DNA from: Alphaproteobacteria bacterium
GTDB lineage: Bacteria; Pseudomonadota; Alphaproteobacteria; JANQMY01
Length of the DNA stretch: 64,000 nt
Direction of reading: 5' to 3'
Assembly (NCBI GenBank): GCA_028289425.1
Contig: JANQPL010000014.1
Location: forward strand, 1 to 64,000
Part shown: one piece after another, positions 48,504 to 58,013 of the stretch
How positions within the stretch are numbered: the stretch's first letter is position 1
Layout: each line of letters begins with the position of its first letter
Made by a program: the position numbers and the translations under genes
The notes under the pieces: model-generated
What the model was told of the DNA's origin: nothing
Database searches by the model: none
Seen by the model: only the letters and a program-made list of their open reading frames with translations

Positions 48504-48522
48504 CCCCCGACGCAGTATCACC

Positions 48523-48765
48523 ATGGATCTGCGCGACATACTATCCCACAATATTCAACGTCTCAGACGGGCCAAAGGCTGGAGCCAAGAGGCTTTTGCA
48601 GATTATGCTGGAATGGATCGGACTTATGTCAGTGGCATAGAGCGCTGTGTCCGCAACCCTACGATTAGGGTTCTTGAACGCATGGCTGGCACTCTCGAGG
48701 TTGAGGTCTGGCTGCTGTTGAAACCGCCAAGAAAGCGCTCAAGGAAGAAAGCCTCAAAAAACTAG
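48523..48765 (+). CDS. XRE-family controller (C) protein of a restriction-modification type
   Basis: 80 residues. A complete helix-turn-helix: LSHNIQRLRRAKGWSQEAFA, then DRTYVSGIERCVRNPTIRVL, with the DRTY(I/V)SGIER...RNPT segment characteristic of C proteins such as C.Esp1396I (residues that contact the C-box). The tail is basic (PPRKRSRKKASKN). A C-box-like site lies directly upstream, so self-regulation is likely. A second operator copy at 55653 suggests it acts elsewhere too. No adjacent methyltransferase gene was found. Confidence 0.78.
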   Translation: MDLRDILSHNIQRLRRAKGWSQEAFADYAGMDRTYVSGIERCVRNPTIRVLERMAGTLEVEVWLLLKPPRKRSRKKASKN

Positions 48766-49210
48766 GAAGGACATTGGGGAGTAGTTTCGCTGCTTTATGC
48801 GATTAACAATGCTTCGCCACAGCTCTTCGCCTCCCATCTCAACCGGAGCGCAATTCAACTAAGTGATTCCAAAGAAATAATAATTAGCATACGATGTTCC
48901 ATAGTATACGCAGTTCTAGATTATGTGTTCCTGGGCTCTTAGTCATCCTTTTAGATAATCTTGAAATGACCTCCGCCGATTAAGTGAGTGTCTGCAATGC
49001 ATTACGCTGTCGACAATGTGACGTAATAAAACGAGGAGCTACTGTCCATCGGTTTGATGTGGATTTGTGAGGACATGACGTTGGTCCGGGGTGTCAGAAT
49101 AAGTGTCTTTCCTGTACGTTGTTTAGAGTGGTTTGACGCCTGAAAGCCATTCAGCGCAAACCACAGCAATTGACTTATGGCCTATTTGCCATGACAGAGT
49201 GTTAGGGAAA
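48766..49210. other. Intergenic region, no gene seen
   Basis: About 445 bases between the controller gene and the IalB-like gene. AT-rich in the first half (for example near 48870-48960). I see no gene, repeat or clear terminator. It may mark the right edge of the mobile DNA. Confidence 0.4.
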
Positions 49211-49738
49211 TCAATTCTTGATCTTGTTATACGCGTCGGTGAAACCAGAAAGCGACATCGATGTTGTTATGATGTCTCGTGCCCTGTCCTGAAACTTAAG
49301 CGTAATATTTGCCCCCTTAATCATCAGTTCCAACTCTTTGTCAGAAATGGGCCGGTTTGCGTAACATCCCTTTTGATCGCAAGACGTCAACGCAAAATTT
49401 CGCGCTCGATTGTCGTCAACTTGCACCTCGATGCCTGGGCCAAGCAAGACAGCAAGCGGTGTTTGAAAAACCACTGAAATCTTCTTTTTACCAGCTGGTA
49501 CATTCATTGACATACGGATCACTTGCTGACCATTCGCTTGGAGCAAGACCGAACGCCCCAGCTGACAGAGTTGATCACCGCCGCGGCTATCGCTGGTGCA
49601 GCTTGTGTACCAATCTGACACCACAGTATTGACGCTCTTGTTTGGGTTTTGCGAGGTGGCTTCTTGTGCCGGTGAATTGGTAAGTGGCAACAAATTGGAC
49701 ACCAGCGTCAGCGAAACCACGCGTAAGATTGAAACCAT
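49211..49738 (-). CDS. Invasion-associated locus B (IalB) family protein
   Basis: About 175 residues. ATG 49738 follows GGAGGGTGGA, and the encoded N-terminus (MVSILRVVSLTLVSNLLPL) is a signal peptide cut near NSPAQE. The mature part has the IalB pattern: VVSDWYTSCTSDSRGGDQLC, NVPAGKKKISVVFQTPLAVLLGPGIEVQVDD and FALTSCDQKGCYANRPI with paired Cys for disulfides. IalB proteins are periplasmic/outer-membrane-associated and first named in Bartonella invasion; the activity is unknown. Confidence 0.85.
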   Translation of the reverse strand: MVSILRVVSLTLVSNLLPLTNSPAQEATSQNPNKSVNTVVSDWYTSCTSDSRGGDQLCQLGRSVLLQANGQQVIRMSMNVPAGKKKISVVFQTPLAVLLGPGIEVQVDDNRARNFALTSCDQKGCYANRPISDKELELMIKGANITLKFQDRARDIITTSMSLSGFTDAYNKIKN

Positions 49739-49784
49739 TCCACCCTCCAATTTGTCACTGCAGCATCGAAGCAGATTCGCTATC

Positions 49785-50876
49785 TCAGCTGTGATCTGGG
49801 CCGATGTAGACCAACTTGCTGACTTCATCCGTCTCCAACCCAATCATCAAGGGCTGGCGAGCATTTTCCACAACAATTAGGTCATAGATCTCCGACACTG
49901 AACCAGAGATCTTGATCGTATAGTCGATGGAACCAGTGTTGAGATTGATTGCATAGATCGCGCATTCTGGCTCGACCTGCTTGTCAGTGAGGATTTTGTC
50001 CAACGGAAGGCCAGAGAAGACCTGATTGCGCGGCAAAGACGTTCCCAACAAGGCATAGTCGCCAAAAAACCGTAGCCCCCTCAAAAAACCAGTGCAGAAA
50101 CAAACTTCTTCAAACTTACCAGTCTTCGGATCGACATGGCCTAAGCGTCCGCGCCCAGCTTCGACCAGCCACAATTTGTCTCTATACAGCCGAGGAGTGT
50201 GGGGCATCGACAAGCCCTCGCAAACAACCTCATTTGTCCGCGCGTCTAAGATTACGCCTCCGTCGGCGCGCTGTTCATACCACCCGTTTGCTTCGTTGGT
50301 TTGCGAAACGACCGAAACATAGGCTATTTCATCTCCGTCTAAACAAAAGCCATTTAGATGGCATCTGTCTTCGCCGACGATCCGGTCGATGAAAGGCGGC
50401 TTCCATATCGGATTGAAGCTGCCCTGATGATCTAATGTGGCGATGCAGTTGTATTGGGTAACTGCCACCAGAAGTGTCCCATCGGACTGCACATGTAGGT
50501 CATGTACATCCACACTGCCGGTAACATGGCAACTTCGCGGCAGATAGAGCCGATCCCAATTCTCGATTCTCGCGCCAGGGTCCAGAGAATGTTCAAAGCG
50601 CCAAACCTGGAACAGGGTGCTGAGATAAAATCCATTCGGGGTTGGCGACAACGCCATGGCCCGCCCGAAATTCCGTTCGCAGGCCGATAATTGACAATCA
50701 TTTCCTGGGCCCAAAGCGACCACTTTGCCAAGCGTGTAAGTAGTAAAGATTAGGCTCAGGTCATTGTCTGACAACCACGCGCGCGTTTCATCGGTGAAAT
50801 GCACCTGAAAGGGCACTTCCTGCATAACAGGACGGTCTCGCGCTATCGGAGGAGGCGTGGTTTGATTATCGCTCAT
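49785..50876 (-). CDS. TIGR03032-like protein (DUF4915 beta-propeller type)
   Basis: 363 residues with repeated Trp/Asp-Gly segments as in a beta-propeller: VWRFEHSL, HDLHVQSDGTLLVAVTQYNCIATLD, RCHLNGFCLDGDEIAYVSVVS, MPHTPRLYRDKLWLVEAGRGRLGHVD, GFLRGLRFFGDYALLGTSLPR. The motifs HDLH, HLNG, MPHSPR and GFxRGL are the marks of the TIGR03032 family. The function is unknown; it is often found with sulfotransferase or cell-surface genes. No signal peptide is visible. Confidence 0.8.
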   Translation of the reverse strand: MSDNQTTPPPIARDRPVMQEVPFQVHFTDETRAWLSDNDLSLIFTTYTLGKVVALGPGNDCQLSACERNFGRAMALSPTPNGFYLSTLFQVWRFEHSLDPGARIENWDRLYLPRSCHVTGSVDVHDLHVQSDGTLLVAVTQYNCIATLDHQGSFNPIWKPPFIDRIVGEDRCHLNGFCLDGDEIAYVSVVSQTNEANGWYEQRADGGVILDARTNEVVCEGLSMPHTPRLYRDKLWLVEAGRGRLGHVDPKTGKFEEVCFCTGFLRGLRFFGDYALLGTSLPRNQVFSGLPLDKILTDKQVEPECAIYAINLNTGSIDYTIKISGSVSEIYDLIVVENARQPLMIGLETDEVSKLVYIGPDHS

Positions 50877-50930
50877 AAAAAAGAGCTACCAGGAGCCTAG
50901 CACTGGTACAAGAGCAGTGAGCTTGTCATC

Positions 50931-53900
50931 TCAGAACTGCCATTGCAGTGTGCCGGCAACTGTTTGCTCGGTAAGGCGTTCCGCGAGTTCGGCGTCATAG
51001 TTGACGAAGAGCTTTGCTCGGTCCGCAAGCATCACGCTAATACCACCACCCACAGTCGCGGTGGTGCGTGGGGCTTTGGTTCCCTGCACCGTAAATGAAC
51101 CTCCGGCCAAAGCCGCATTGATCACCCGTTCAGTTTCATCGAACTCGTGGTTTAGGAATGTCCGAAATTCGGGAGTAAGCCTCAGACCTGTATCCAGCTC
51201 AACTTCCTGCCGAAGTCGTGCACCTACCGATCCTGAAATCGAATTCGTTTCTCGATCAGACACCGTGAGGTTTGCGGCACCAGCACCAGTTTCTGTGTAA
51301 CCGTCGGCCTGGAAATTGGTATACCGCACGGATATAGCCGGCTCGACGATCAGTTCCCCGATGGCATTAAAGGCGTAACCACCTTCTACATACCCCGTGA
51401 TTTCATCCGCATCGAAATTGCTTAGCGCCGTTGACGAAAGCAAGGTGATGACGCGCTGACCGTCAAAATCCGTAAATGCATAGGACAGAGCGCCAGCAAC
51501 ATATCCGTCACCGATATTTGCTCCGCCAAAGGCGGATAGGCGGAACGTGTCACCTTCGACCTCGGTGAGCCGAGCGTCTACGTCCGCTTTGGATTTCGAA
51601 TAGCCAATGGACAGACCAGCCAGAATGCCGCTGTCAAAGGCGTAGTCGACGCCAGCGGTAGTGCCGAATAGTCGATAGTCAGTATCCGCTGTATTCGCAT
51701 TACCGGATTCAAGGTCGCCGAATGTGCCAAATCCCTCTATCCACGCTGAAAAACCGCTGTCGTGCGAGAACGTTTTGGACAATCCCGAAACAGAGGCCAA
51801 AATGGGTGCGTCAGTCATGGTGGTGGCAAAAACACCATCATTGGTGATCTGTGACAATCCGGACGAGATCTGACTGAAGGCAGCGCTTGCGACCTTGGTG
51901 TTCTGAGTGCCGCGAGCCACTCTGTTGCCGAGTAGAATGCCGAATCGATTGCTGAGAATATCGAGAACACTTTCCACATCGGAAATGGAAATGTCTGCTA
52001 AGTTGCCAAGGCCGTCGCCAGATAGACTGTCCAAGGCACCCAGTAGTTCTTCACTCGATAAGGCCGATATCTCATTGATCAGATTTTGAGCTTCGGGGGA
52101 CAGATTCGGATCGTTTAAAAGTTGATCAATCACGTCGCCTATTTGCCGTTGATTTTCTGTCTCAGCGACTTGAGTGGCCATTGCCACCTGCGCCAATGTG
52201 AGTACGACGTCATTCCCATCACCGCCATTGGTGACGACACTTGCATCAAACAACGCGAATTCATCCGTAATGGTTCCAAAGCCAGATCCGGAGACTACAT
52301 CGGCGCCATCATTTTCGACGATCGTGAAGGATGTTAAGCCCATGCCCGTGAATCCAGAGGCATCGGGAATGACATTCAATGTGGCGTCACTAATATTGAC
52401 CGTACCTGTCACATCCAGTTTGTCGGCGGCAGTATCTGACACTTCAATTTCAAGTGTCGAACCGGATTGAAGTTTCAAATCTCCTGTAGAAAATGTGCCA
52501 ATGGAGTTTCCGGGCGCAATTTTACCACCGGTTAAAGCGTTGACAGACCCAACAACACTGCCTGTGCCTCCAAGTGTGCCTCCGGCGTTTACATCCACCG
52601 TGGGACTGGTAAGCGTTGCATTTATCGAAAGCACGCCCGAGTTTACTGACGTTGTACCAGCTCCGCCAAGGTTAAAGCTGGAGTTCAAGGCCCAGTCTGT
52701 TCCATCCATGACCAGTGTTTCAAAGTTAATGAGTGCAGCACCCGTCGATCCGCTTTCGATCAACCTGACGGTATCCGTATCGCCACCTCCATCTGCAGTG
52801 TTCCCAATAACACCACCCGATCTCAAACGGAGCTCATCATTTCCTGAACCCAAATCAACCGAACGGAACGAGGCATCTATCCGTCCGCCAACAATTACTG
52901 TCGTGTTGCCAGCGAGGTCTTTTACGCCCGCGCTATTTGCCCCTAAGGCCAGGATATAGGACCCCGAAGCAACGTTGACGACGTTGTTTCCCGTCGACTT
53001 AAAATAGACACCGTGCGCTGTGTTTGAGCCCGTGTTGATCACCGCTGTGTCGTTTACAAACACCTGATTGTTCGTGCCCGCTGGTCCGTCGAAGAATACA
53101 CCGTGGCTGCCATTACTTATGACAGTAGAAGTGCCGTTTAGCGTGACTGTATTGCCCGTAAGGTTGGTTGCCGATTGGAAGGTGATCCCCGCCCTGGGCC
53201 CACCTTCAATCCGTGTATTTCCATTAAGCGTTATACTATTACCGGAAATTGTGCCGGTCGCACTGGCCAGTATTCCTTGATAGGAGGTCGACTTTACGTA
53301 GCCATCAGTCAGATTGATCGTGTTATTGGAGATTGTACCAGCTCCAGCCCTCAGCCGAATTGGTTGATATGCGCTCGTCATGCTACCATTGAAGTATATT
53401 TTGTTGGAATCGACAGTGGACGCATTATTGCCAAAAAGTAAAACCCCATAGGAGGTCGGTCCAGCAGTAAGATTGGTTCCGGTGTTGATCGTCACAGTGT
53501 TTGAGATGACGCTGCCTGCATCTGTTTGAATGCGTACGTTTGATCGGCCGGCTATGGCTGTTCCACCAATCGTAACCTGATTTCCAGAAACGTCGCCACT
53601 AGCCGAAAATATCTCCACATTCTCTTGGGTAATTGATGTGGAGCTTCCATCTAGGAGGACTGTATTCAAAGTTACAGTGTCATTACTCCGCACATATACA
53701 TTTTCTAAATTGTGGTCGAGTAGGCCGCCATTGTACATCAACACTCGGTTCATAGATGCGGCGCCGCTATTACCGTTGATAAACACACCGCGTGTATTAG
53801 CGATACTCCCAAGTGCGTTTTTTACCGAGCGACCACCATCAAAGATAATATCGTTATTGCTTACACCGGCTGAACCACGAAGGAATATTGCCTCTGTTCG

Positions 53901-54512
53901 ACCAACAACCTGGCCCGAATTGAGTACAATTGTGTTGTTGCTAACCAGACCACTTGTATTGTTGATGTCGATGCCACGATTCGCGAATGAGTAGATCAGC
54001 GAACTATCATTCAGGTAAATATGATTATTTTCGATCGCGCCGCCCGACCGGTTAAATTCCGTTGCAGTGGTGTTATCTGCGAAAAGCCGCGACGTCCCAT
54101 TCAACGTAATTGTGATGTTATTTGCTGAAAGAGATTGAACGGCTTGTTCGCCGGATGCGTATGTTTGCACCCTCGCCGCATCAGCCATTGTGATGGTTGC
54201 ACCATCGTCGCCGCTCGTGAATCGAATGGCGGCTGAGTTGATGTTCATGTTCAGAATAGCGCTGTTCTGAAAAACAGTGTTCGTGTTCGCACCGCTCGGT
54301 TCAATTGGGGTGTTAACCGTCGTTCCGGTCTGGCAGGTCACGGTTTGGCCTGCCGCTGGGTTTACACTTGGCACGCAGGCAGCGTTAGCGTTTTGTCCCA
54401 GTGTCAAAGCAAACACCGAAGCGGTGCTAAGAAGTCCAATCCGGCAGACGGAAGAATCCTGTTTATTCTTCTTTCGAAGACGCCACCTTTCGCGGCGCGA
54501 CACACCCCACAT
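50931..54512 (-). CDS. Autotransporter outer membrane beta-barrel protein
   Basis: 1193 residues, type V secreted. An extended signal peptide (basic RRERWRLRKKNK, then GLLSTASVFALTLGQNANA) precedes a long passenger of beta-helix repeats rich in N, T and S (about 45-700; NNTIxLN-type turns). A linker with LLNDPNLSPEAQNLINEISAL follows. A C-terminal autotransporter barrel occupies about the last 270 residues and ends in LQWQF, the terminal aromatic needed for Bam insertion. Likely an adhesin or surface protein. It is flanked by intergenic DNA, so probably monocistronic. Confidence 0.93.
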   Translation of the reverse strand: MWGVSRRERWRLRKKNKQDSSVCRIGLLSTASVFALTLGQNANAACVPSVNPAAGQTVTCQTGTTVNTPIEPSGANTNTVFQNSAILNMNINSAAIRFTSGDDGATITMADAARVQTYASGEQAVQSLSANNITITLNGTSRLFADNTTATEFNRSGGAIENNHIYLNDSSLIYSFANRGIDINNTSGLVSNNTIVLNSGQVVGRTEAIFLRGSAGVSNNDIIFDGGRSVKNALGSIANTRGVFINGNSGAASMNRVLMYNGGLLDHNLENVYVRSNDTVTLNTVLLDGSSTSITQENVEIFSASGDVSGNQVTIGGTAIAGRSNVRIQTDAGSVISNTVTINTGTNLTAGPTSYGVLLFGNNASTVDSNKIYFNGSMTSAYQPIRLRAGAGTISNNTINLTDGYVKSTSYQGILASATGTISGNSITLNGNTRIEGGPRAGITFQSATNLTGNTVTLNGTSTVISNGSHGVFFDGPAGTNNQVFVNDTAVINTGSNTAHGVYFKSTGNNVVNVASGSYILALGANSAGVKDLAGNTTVIVGGRIDASFRSVDLGSGNDELRLRSGGVIGNTADGGGDTDTVRLIESGSTGAALINFETLVMDGTDWALNSSFNLGGAGTTSVNSGVLSINATLTSPTVDVNAGGTLGGTGSVVGSVNALTGGKIAPGNSIGTFSTGDLKLQSGSTLEIEVSDTAADKLDVTGTVNISDATLNVIPDASGFTGMGLTSFTIVENDGADVVSGSGFGTITDEFALFDASVVTNGGDGNDVVLTLAQVAMATQVAETENQRQIGDVIDQLLNDPNLSPEAQNLINEISALSSEELLGALDSLSGDGLGNLADISISDVESVLDILSNRFGILLGNRVARGTQNTKVASAAFSQISSGLSQITNDGVFATTMTDAPILASVSGLSKTFSHDSGFSAWIEGFGTFGDLESGNANTADTDYRLFGTTAGVDYAFDSGILAGLSIGYSKSKADVDARLTEVEGDTFRLSAFGGANIGDGYVAGALSYAFTDFDGQRVITLLSSTALSNFDADEITGYVEGGYAFNAIGELIVEPAISVRYTNFQADGYTETGAGAANLTVSDRETNSISGSVGARLRQEVELDTGLRLTPEFRTFLNHEFDETERVINAALAGGSFTVQGTKAPRTTATVGGGISVMLADRAKLFVNYDAELAERLTEQTVAGTLQWQF

Positions 54513-55160
54513 ATATCCCCCCCCAAACCAACACCCCTATCGGTTTTATAGAGTGAGGCTATCAACTCATATTATTTAAGTCTAGGTTTCAATATGAAAC
54601 CAAGCCGGGATTTCCGGTCCATTTTGGTAGGGAAGTTTCAAATCGAGGTTGTTATAACAAAAGCGGAAGGCTAATGCTTTGTTTCACTTGTCGGTCAATG
54701 GGTTGGCGTTTTGTTGTGACATCCAAAATAATTCTAGAGAGCTGTGTAGAAAGCACAACGCCAATAGTGATCGAGCATCAGGAGGAATTGCCCACTCTTC
54801 GCAAGTGATGGGTGAGGTGAGGTGGGCTCTCGGCGCAACTTAGTCATGTTTGTTCCGTTTGCAAAGTGTCATTCCTGGCGAAAAACGAGCAACTAGCTAA
54901 CTGAATGGCTATTGTGAGGTAAGTTATGGAACCGACGGGCGGTCGATTTCAGAAGAAGTGGCAGCGCGAAAGATATCGAAAGTGCCGCGTCCACGGTGGG
55001 GATCAATGCGGTGCATCTGCCGATTGCCTTGAATCTAGTCATTTGCCCTATATGTTCAGTATGCAAATTACTTAGTTGCCAGTCACCTGGGCGGAGCGCA
55101 CATAAGCTAGAAACAGCTGGCTTAGCTCACTTGAACTTGGTGAAGCGGGCAAGAACAGTG
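54513..55160. other. Intergenic region with a small inverted repeat
   Basis: About 650 bases. GGTTTC (54585-54590) and GAAACC (54596-54601) form a 6-bp inverted repeat with a 5-base loop about 75 bases upstream of the autotransporter start; it could be an operator. AT-rich sequence around 54560-54585 probably holds the autotransporter promoter. I see no gene. Confidence 0.4.
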
Positions 55161-55586
55161 TTACTCACTTGGTTGGCGAGCAGTTCCCAGCAACTCTAGA
55201 CACTCGCGGGATTGCCTAAAGCCGTAGTCAGTTTCGGAGAATTTCCATGCCGTCTTGGAAGCATTGGGGTAGACGGTCAAGTCCTCTGCAAGCCCCGGCA
55301 TAGCAATGATGAGCGACGAAGCCCCGTCAATAAATGACATCACCCATGTGGCTACGCCATTATCAACGATTTCCGCTGATACAAAGTAGAGTGCGCCACC
55401 ATTTGGTCGTGTTTCAGTTGACTTGTGGGCTGCTACTAGTCCGAGTTCTGGCCTCTCCTTCAGAGCTTCTTCAAATCCGGCTTCTATCAGCTTGACTGCT
55501 CCCTGCTCGACTTTTTCACAACGAAGGCTTGATTCACCGCAAGCCGTCAGCAATACAGAACACAAGACCAACAATAAAGATCTCAC
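55161..55586 (-). CDS. Hypothetical lipoprotein with upstream C-box
   Basis: 141 residues from GTG 55586, preceded by GGGAGGG at 6 bases. The N-terminus RSLLLVLCSVLLTACGESS is a lipoprotein signal peptide with lipobox LTAC, so Cys is lipidated. The mature part is short and Cys-containing (LRCEKVEQGAVKLIEAGFEEALK ... FRQSRECLELLG), no known domain. A longer frame up to 55706 would translate across the C-box at 55653 and is rejected. The operator about 66 bases upstream of the GTG suggests control by the C protein. Confidence 0.7.
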   Translation of the reverse strand: MRSLLLVLCSVLLTACGESSLRCEKVEQGAVKLIEAGFEEALKERPELGLVAAHKSTETRPNGGALYFVSAEIVDNGVATWVMSFIDGASSLIIAMPGLAEDLTVYPNASKTAWKFSETDYGFRQSRECLELLGTARQPSE

Positions 55587-55652
55587 GATTAGCCCTCCCG
55601 TTGTTGCCCGTACGGCTCTATATACATCGCTTACCCAGAGATTGACATATAA

Positions 55653-55687
55653 ATGTGACTTATAGTCCGTGGTATTATAGTCAACTG
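55653..55687. promoter_or_regulatory. C-box-like operator far from the controller gene
   Basis: Plus strand ATGTGACTTATAGTCCGTGG, then TATTATAGTCAACTG (in parts). This is almost identical to the 35-bp Esp1396I C-protein operator (left half GACTTATAGTC, centre CCGTG, right half ATTATAGTCAAC). It lies upstream of the minus-strand lipoprotein gene. A TTGACA at 55642-55647 is adjacent on the plus strand and TTGACT on the minus strand lies at its other end, so it overlaps promoter-like sequences on both strands. Confidence 0.7.
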
Positions 55688-56421
55688 CGCTGACCCAGAA
55701 TTCCACTTAGGTCTCGTAGAACGATTAACGGTAAAGCAAATACGGAAAACAGACTGGGAGCGGTAAACGGCACTCGAGATGCACCTCTGCCTTCCAAAAT
55801 TCAGAGAGACGATAGACTTGGAGCTTTGAGTTTTTTCAGCAGGTTCGAAACAATTCCGCGGGATTTTGCTCCGTATACATCTTTATTGTCGCTGATACTT
55901 CAGTTGACTTAGTTTCCTATTATGTGCTCCAGAAGCACGTGTCTTCGAACTTTCGGCTTTATTCAGTGACCTTTGTTTTGATTAGGCACCTCAGTCTGCT
56001 AACTTGGGATTACAAAAGCGTCAATCCAAACTGCCTCGTGCGCACGTAGCCGCTATCACAAATCTCCAATCTAGAGGCAGCCCCACAACACTTCACAAGC
56101 AATTGTGTGAGTTGGGTGCATCGATCAAGCCTGGGCATGGCAATTGTTGGAGACTCCGACGCATTCCATCCTCGTTTGCTACAGATTTGCAAAGGCTGAA
56201 GCGCTAATGCCTTGAGGGGCTTTTTGGTTCAGTCGAGATGGTGCCAACAAGACGCTAGACGATGCGCAGATAGCTACGACACCAAGCTAGTTCGGTAGAA
56301 TTGTGTCGCGCAACTCTTGGCCATAAATTTTCCTTTTGATGCTACTTACATCTACTTCCGCGAATAATTATATTAAAAGTTGTAGATAAAGCTCCCGATC
56401 AGATTTAAAGGAAAAGTTGGA
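55688..56421. other. Intergenic region, no gene supported
   Basis: About 730 bases. A 67-residue frame (56004-56207) faintly resembles the C-terminal part of serine recombinases but has no motif I can trust. A GCC.GGGGC-TTTTT sequence near 56205-56225 could be a weak terminator. Otherwise nothing identifiable. Confidence 0.35.
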
Positions 56422-57537
56422 TTGACAGATATCGACCTACATCGCCGGCCCTCAGAGAATGCGAAATTCATAGCTGGGTTGTTGTGTAAAGGGATGCAGC
56501 CCACAAATGATGCCCGCTTCGTTCTGGAGAAACTCTACAACTTTAAACCCGGATTTGTTCACGGTTCTGTCTTCCTACTTGACGGTAGACGCCCGATAAA
56601 TACTGCAGTCTTAGAGCGGTTTGTGCTCAACAATGATGCGCCCGTGCTAGAATACCAAAATGGGCGCTTTCAGGTCTCGTATAATGGAACCAAAAGATCC
56701 TGCGATCCGCTTCCACAGCCAAATTGTCTATCTGATGTGATAGAGGGTTTCGGCCCAGCTTACACTCTCGCGCAGATGCATAGCCCGACAACTCTTTTTC
56801 TGACTCCGCTTCGCGAGTGTATCTTTGCAGTGAAGGGCGAAATCTGTTCTTTCTGCAACTTCGAAGGAAAGAAAATGAATCCTGCCCGGCCAGACTCAGT
56901 GGCAGACGTGGTAAGGAAGGTAACGCTTGAACTCAACGTCAACCTACATATTGCTATCGGTAGTGGCACACCGAATTTGAACGACGGGGGGGCCAAATAT
57001 TTCTCATCGATAGCTCGTGCCATTTCGAACGTCACGCCACTACCTATTTCAATCGAAATGATACCGTTTGCAGAAACAAGGTATCTTTACGATATGAGAG
57101 ATGCCGGCGTGCGCTCAGTGATTTCCAGCATTGAAATTTGGGATGACGTGAGGCGCAAAAAATACTTGCCCGGCAAATCACGAATCAGCAAATCGACCTA
57201 CAATGAGTTTTGGCAAAAGGCTACCAGAGCATTCGGTCGCGGTCAGGTAAGCTCGGTGCTGATTGCTGGTTTGGATACAGTCGATAGCGTTAAGCAGGGA
57301 ATTGATGAACTTATTGAGATCGGTGTAATTCCGACGATAATACCGTTTCGCCCCTATGACGGAGTTGCGCTGGCCGACCATCCAGTATGCCCAATTGAGG
57401 ACTACATCAGCGCTGCAAGTTACAACGCGATTCAGCTTTATCGATCAGAGCTTTCGCCAAAGATGCAAAGTGGTTGTACAAGTTGTCAGGGGTGCTCACT
57501 GGATGACCCAAGCGAAGTGCTCGAATTTGTTCACTGA
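56422..57537 (+). CDS. Radical SAM protein (MSMEG_0568-like family)
   Basis: 371 residues from TTG 56422 (AAGGA upstream). The [4Fe-4S] motif is C133-x8-C142-x2-C145 (CIFAVKGEICSFC), unlike the usual CX3CX2C. A second set, C352-x2-C355-x2-C358 (CTSCQGC), near the C-terminus could hold an auxiliary cluster. Segments GSGTPNLNDGGA, FGRGQVSSVLIAGLD and GVIPTIIPFRPYDG match, as I recall, the MSMEG_0568/TIGR04043 radical SAM family, members of which occur in nitrilase-containing nitrogen-starvation clusters. It converges on the AdoMetDC-like gene (13 bases apart), and its partners are probably the opposite operon. Confidence 0.75.
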   Translation: MTDIDLHRRPSENAKFIAGLLCKGMQPTNDARFVLEKLYNFKPGFVHGSVFLLDGRRPINTAVLERFVLNNDAPVLEYQNGRFQVSYNGTKRSCDPLPQPNCLSDVIEGFGPAYTLAQMHSPTTLFLTPLRECIFAVKGEICSFCNFEGKKMNPARPDSVADVVRKVTLELNVNLHIAIGSGTPNLNDGGAKYFSSIARAISNVTPLPISIEMIPFAETRYLYDMRDAGVRSVISSIEIWDDVRRKKYLPGKSRISKSTYNEFWQKATRAFGRGQVSSVLIAGLDTVDSVKQGIDELIEIGVIPTIIPFRPYDGVALADHPVCPIEDYISAASYNAIQLYRSELSPKMQSGCTSCQGCSLDDPSEVLEFVH

Positions 57538-57549
57538 CCAGGAAGTATT

Positions 57550-57939
57550 TCAATCGGGATTGCTGCAATAATTGGCGTTGTCGGATCTATCTATGATTTT
57601 GTACTTAATGTTTGTGGGTTGAAACACTGACAAACTATTCACCAACTCACCCACTCTGATTGGCGCACAGCTGTATAAATCAAGTTGAAACTCCGTGGGT
57701 ATTACTTCGTCCCAAAAGTGTGCCACTACATGGCTGGTTGTAATTAGCGCCATAACAGTGATTCCCCGGTTCCCCGGCGCTTGAGAATACTTGGCTATCG
57801 GCTCGGCAAGGAGGCTCATGTTTTGACTCTCTACGACACCAATCATCCAAGTTCTTGCGGTGGCGGTTTTCATTGGCGGCGAGAAACACTGACCTTTCAT
57901 AATTAGATGATTGTGAATCAAGCTACTTTGTTTTCGCAT
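57550..57939 (-). CDS. Small S-adenosylmethionine decarboxylase-like protein
   Basis: About 129 residues from ATG 57939 (GGTGAG upstream; a TTG start at 57978 is also possible). HNHLIMKGQC at the N-terminus, GNRGITVMALITTSHVVAHFWDE in the middle (the SH of the pyruvoyl-forming site, ESHISIHTWPE type in SpeH) and EFQLDLYSCAPI at the end (VDVFTCG type) match small AdoMetDC-fold proteins. The autocleavage residue pair reads T-S instead of E-S. A real AdoMetDC yields decarboxylated AdoMet, the aminopropyl donor for spermidine. Last gene of the operon. Confidence 0.7.
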   Translation of the reverse strand: MRKQSSLIHNHLIMKGQCFSPPMKTATARTWMIGVVESQNMSLLAEPIAKYSQAPGNRGITVMALITTSHVVAHFWDEVIPTEFQLDLYSCAPIRVGELVNSLSVFQPTNIKYKIIDRSDNANYCSNPD

Positions 57940-58013
57940 TGAAGCAATCTCACCATTCGCCTGCGTACAACTCGTCAACTTAGATGCAGAGCCCTATTCC
58001 TATTGGCCTGCTG

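Noticed and set aside
55587-55706. Upstream extension of the lipoprotein gene
   Set aside because: It would translate through the C-box-like operator and place 40 residues before the signal peptide; GTG 55586 with a good RBS and lipobox is better.
56004-56207. 67-residue frame with faint resemblance to serine recombinase C-termini
   Set aside because: No catalytic or conserved motif, no RBS; could be a decayed remnant but not supportable.
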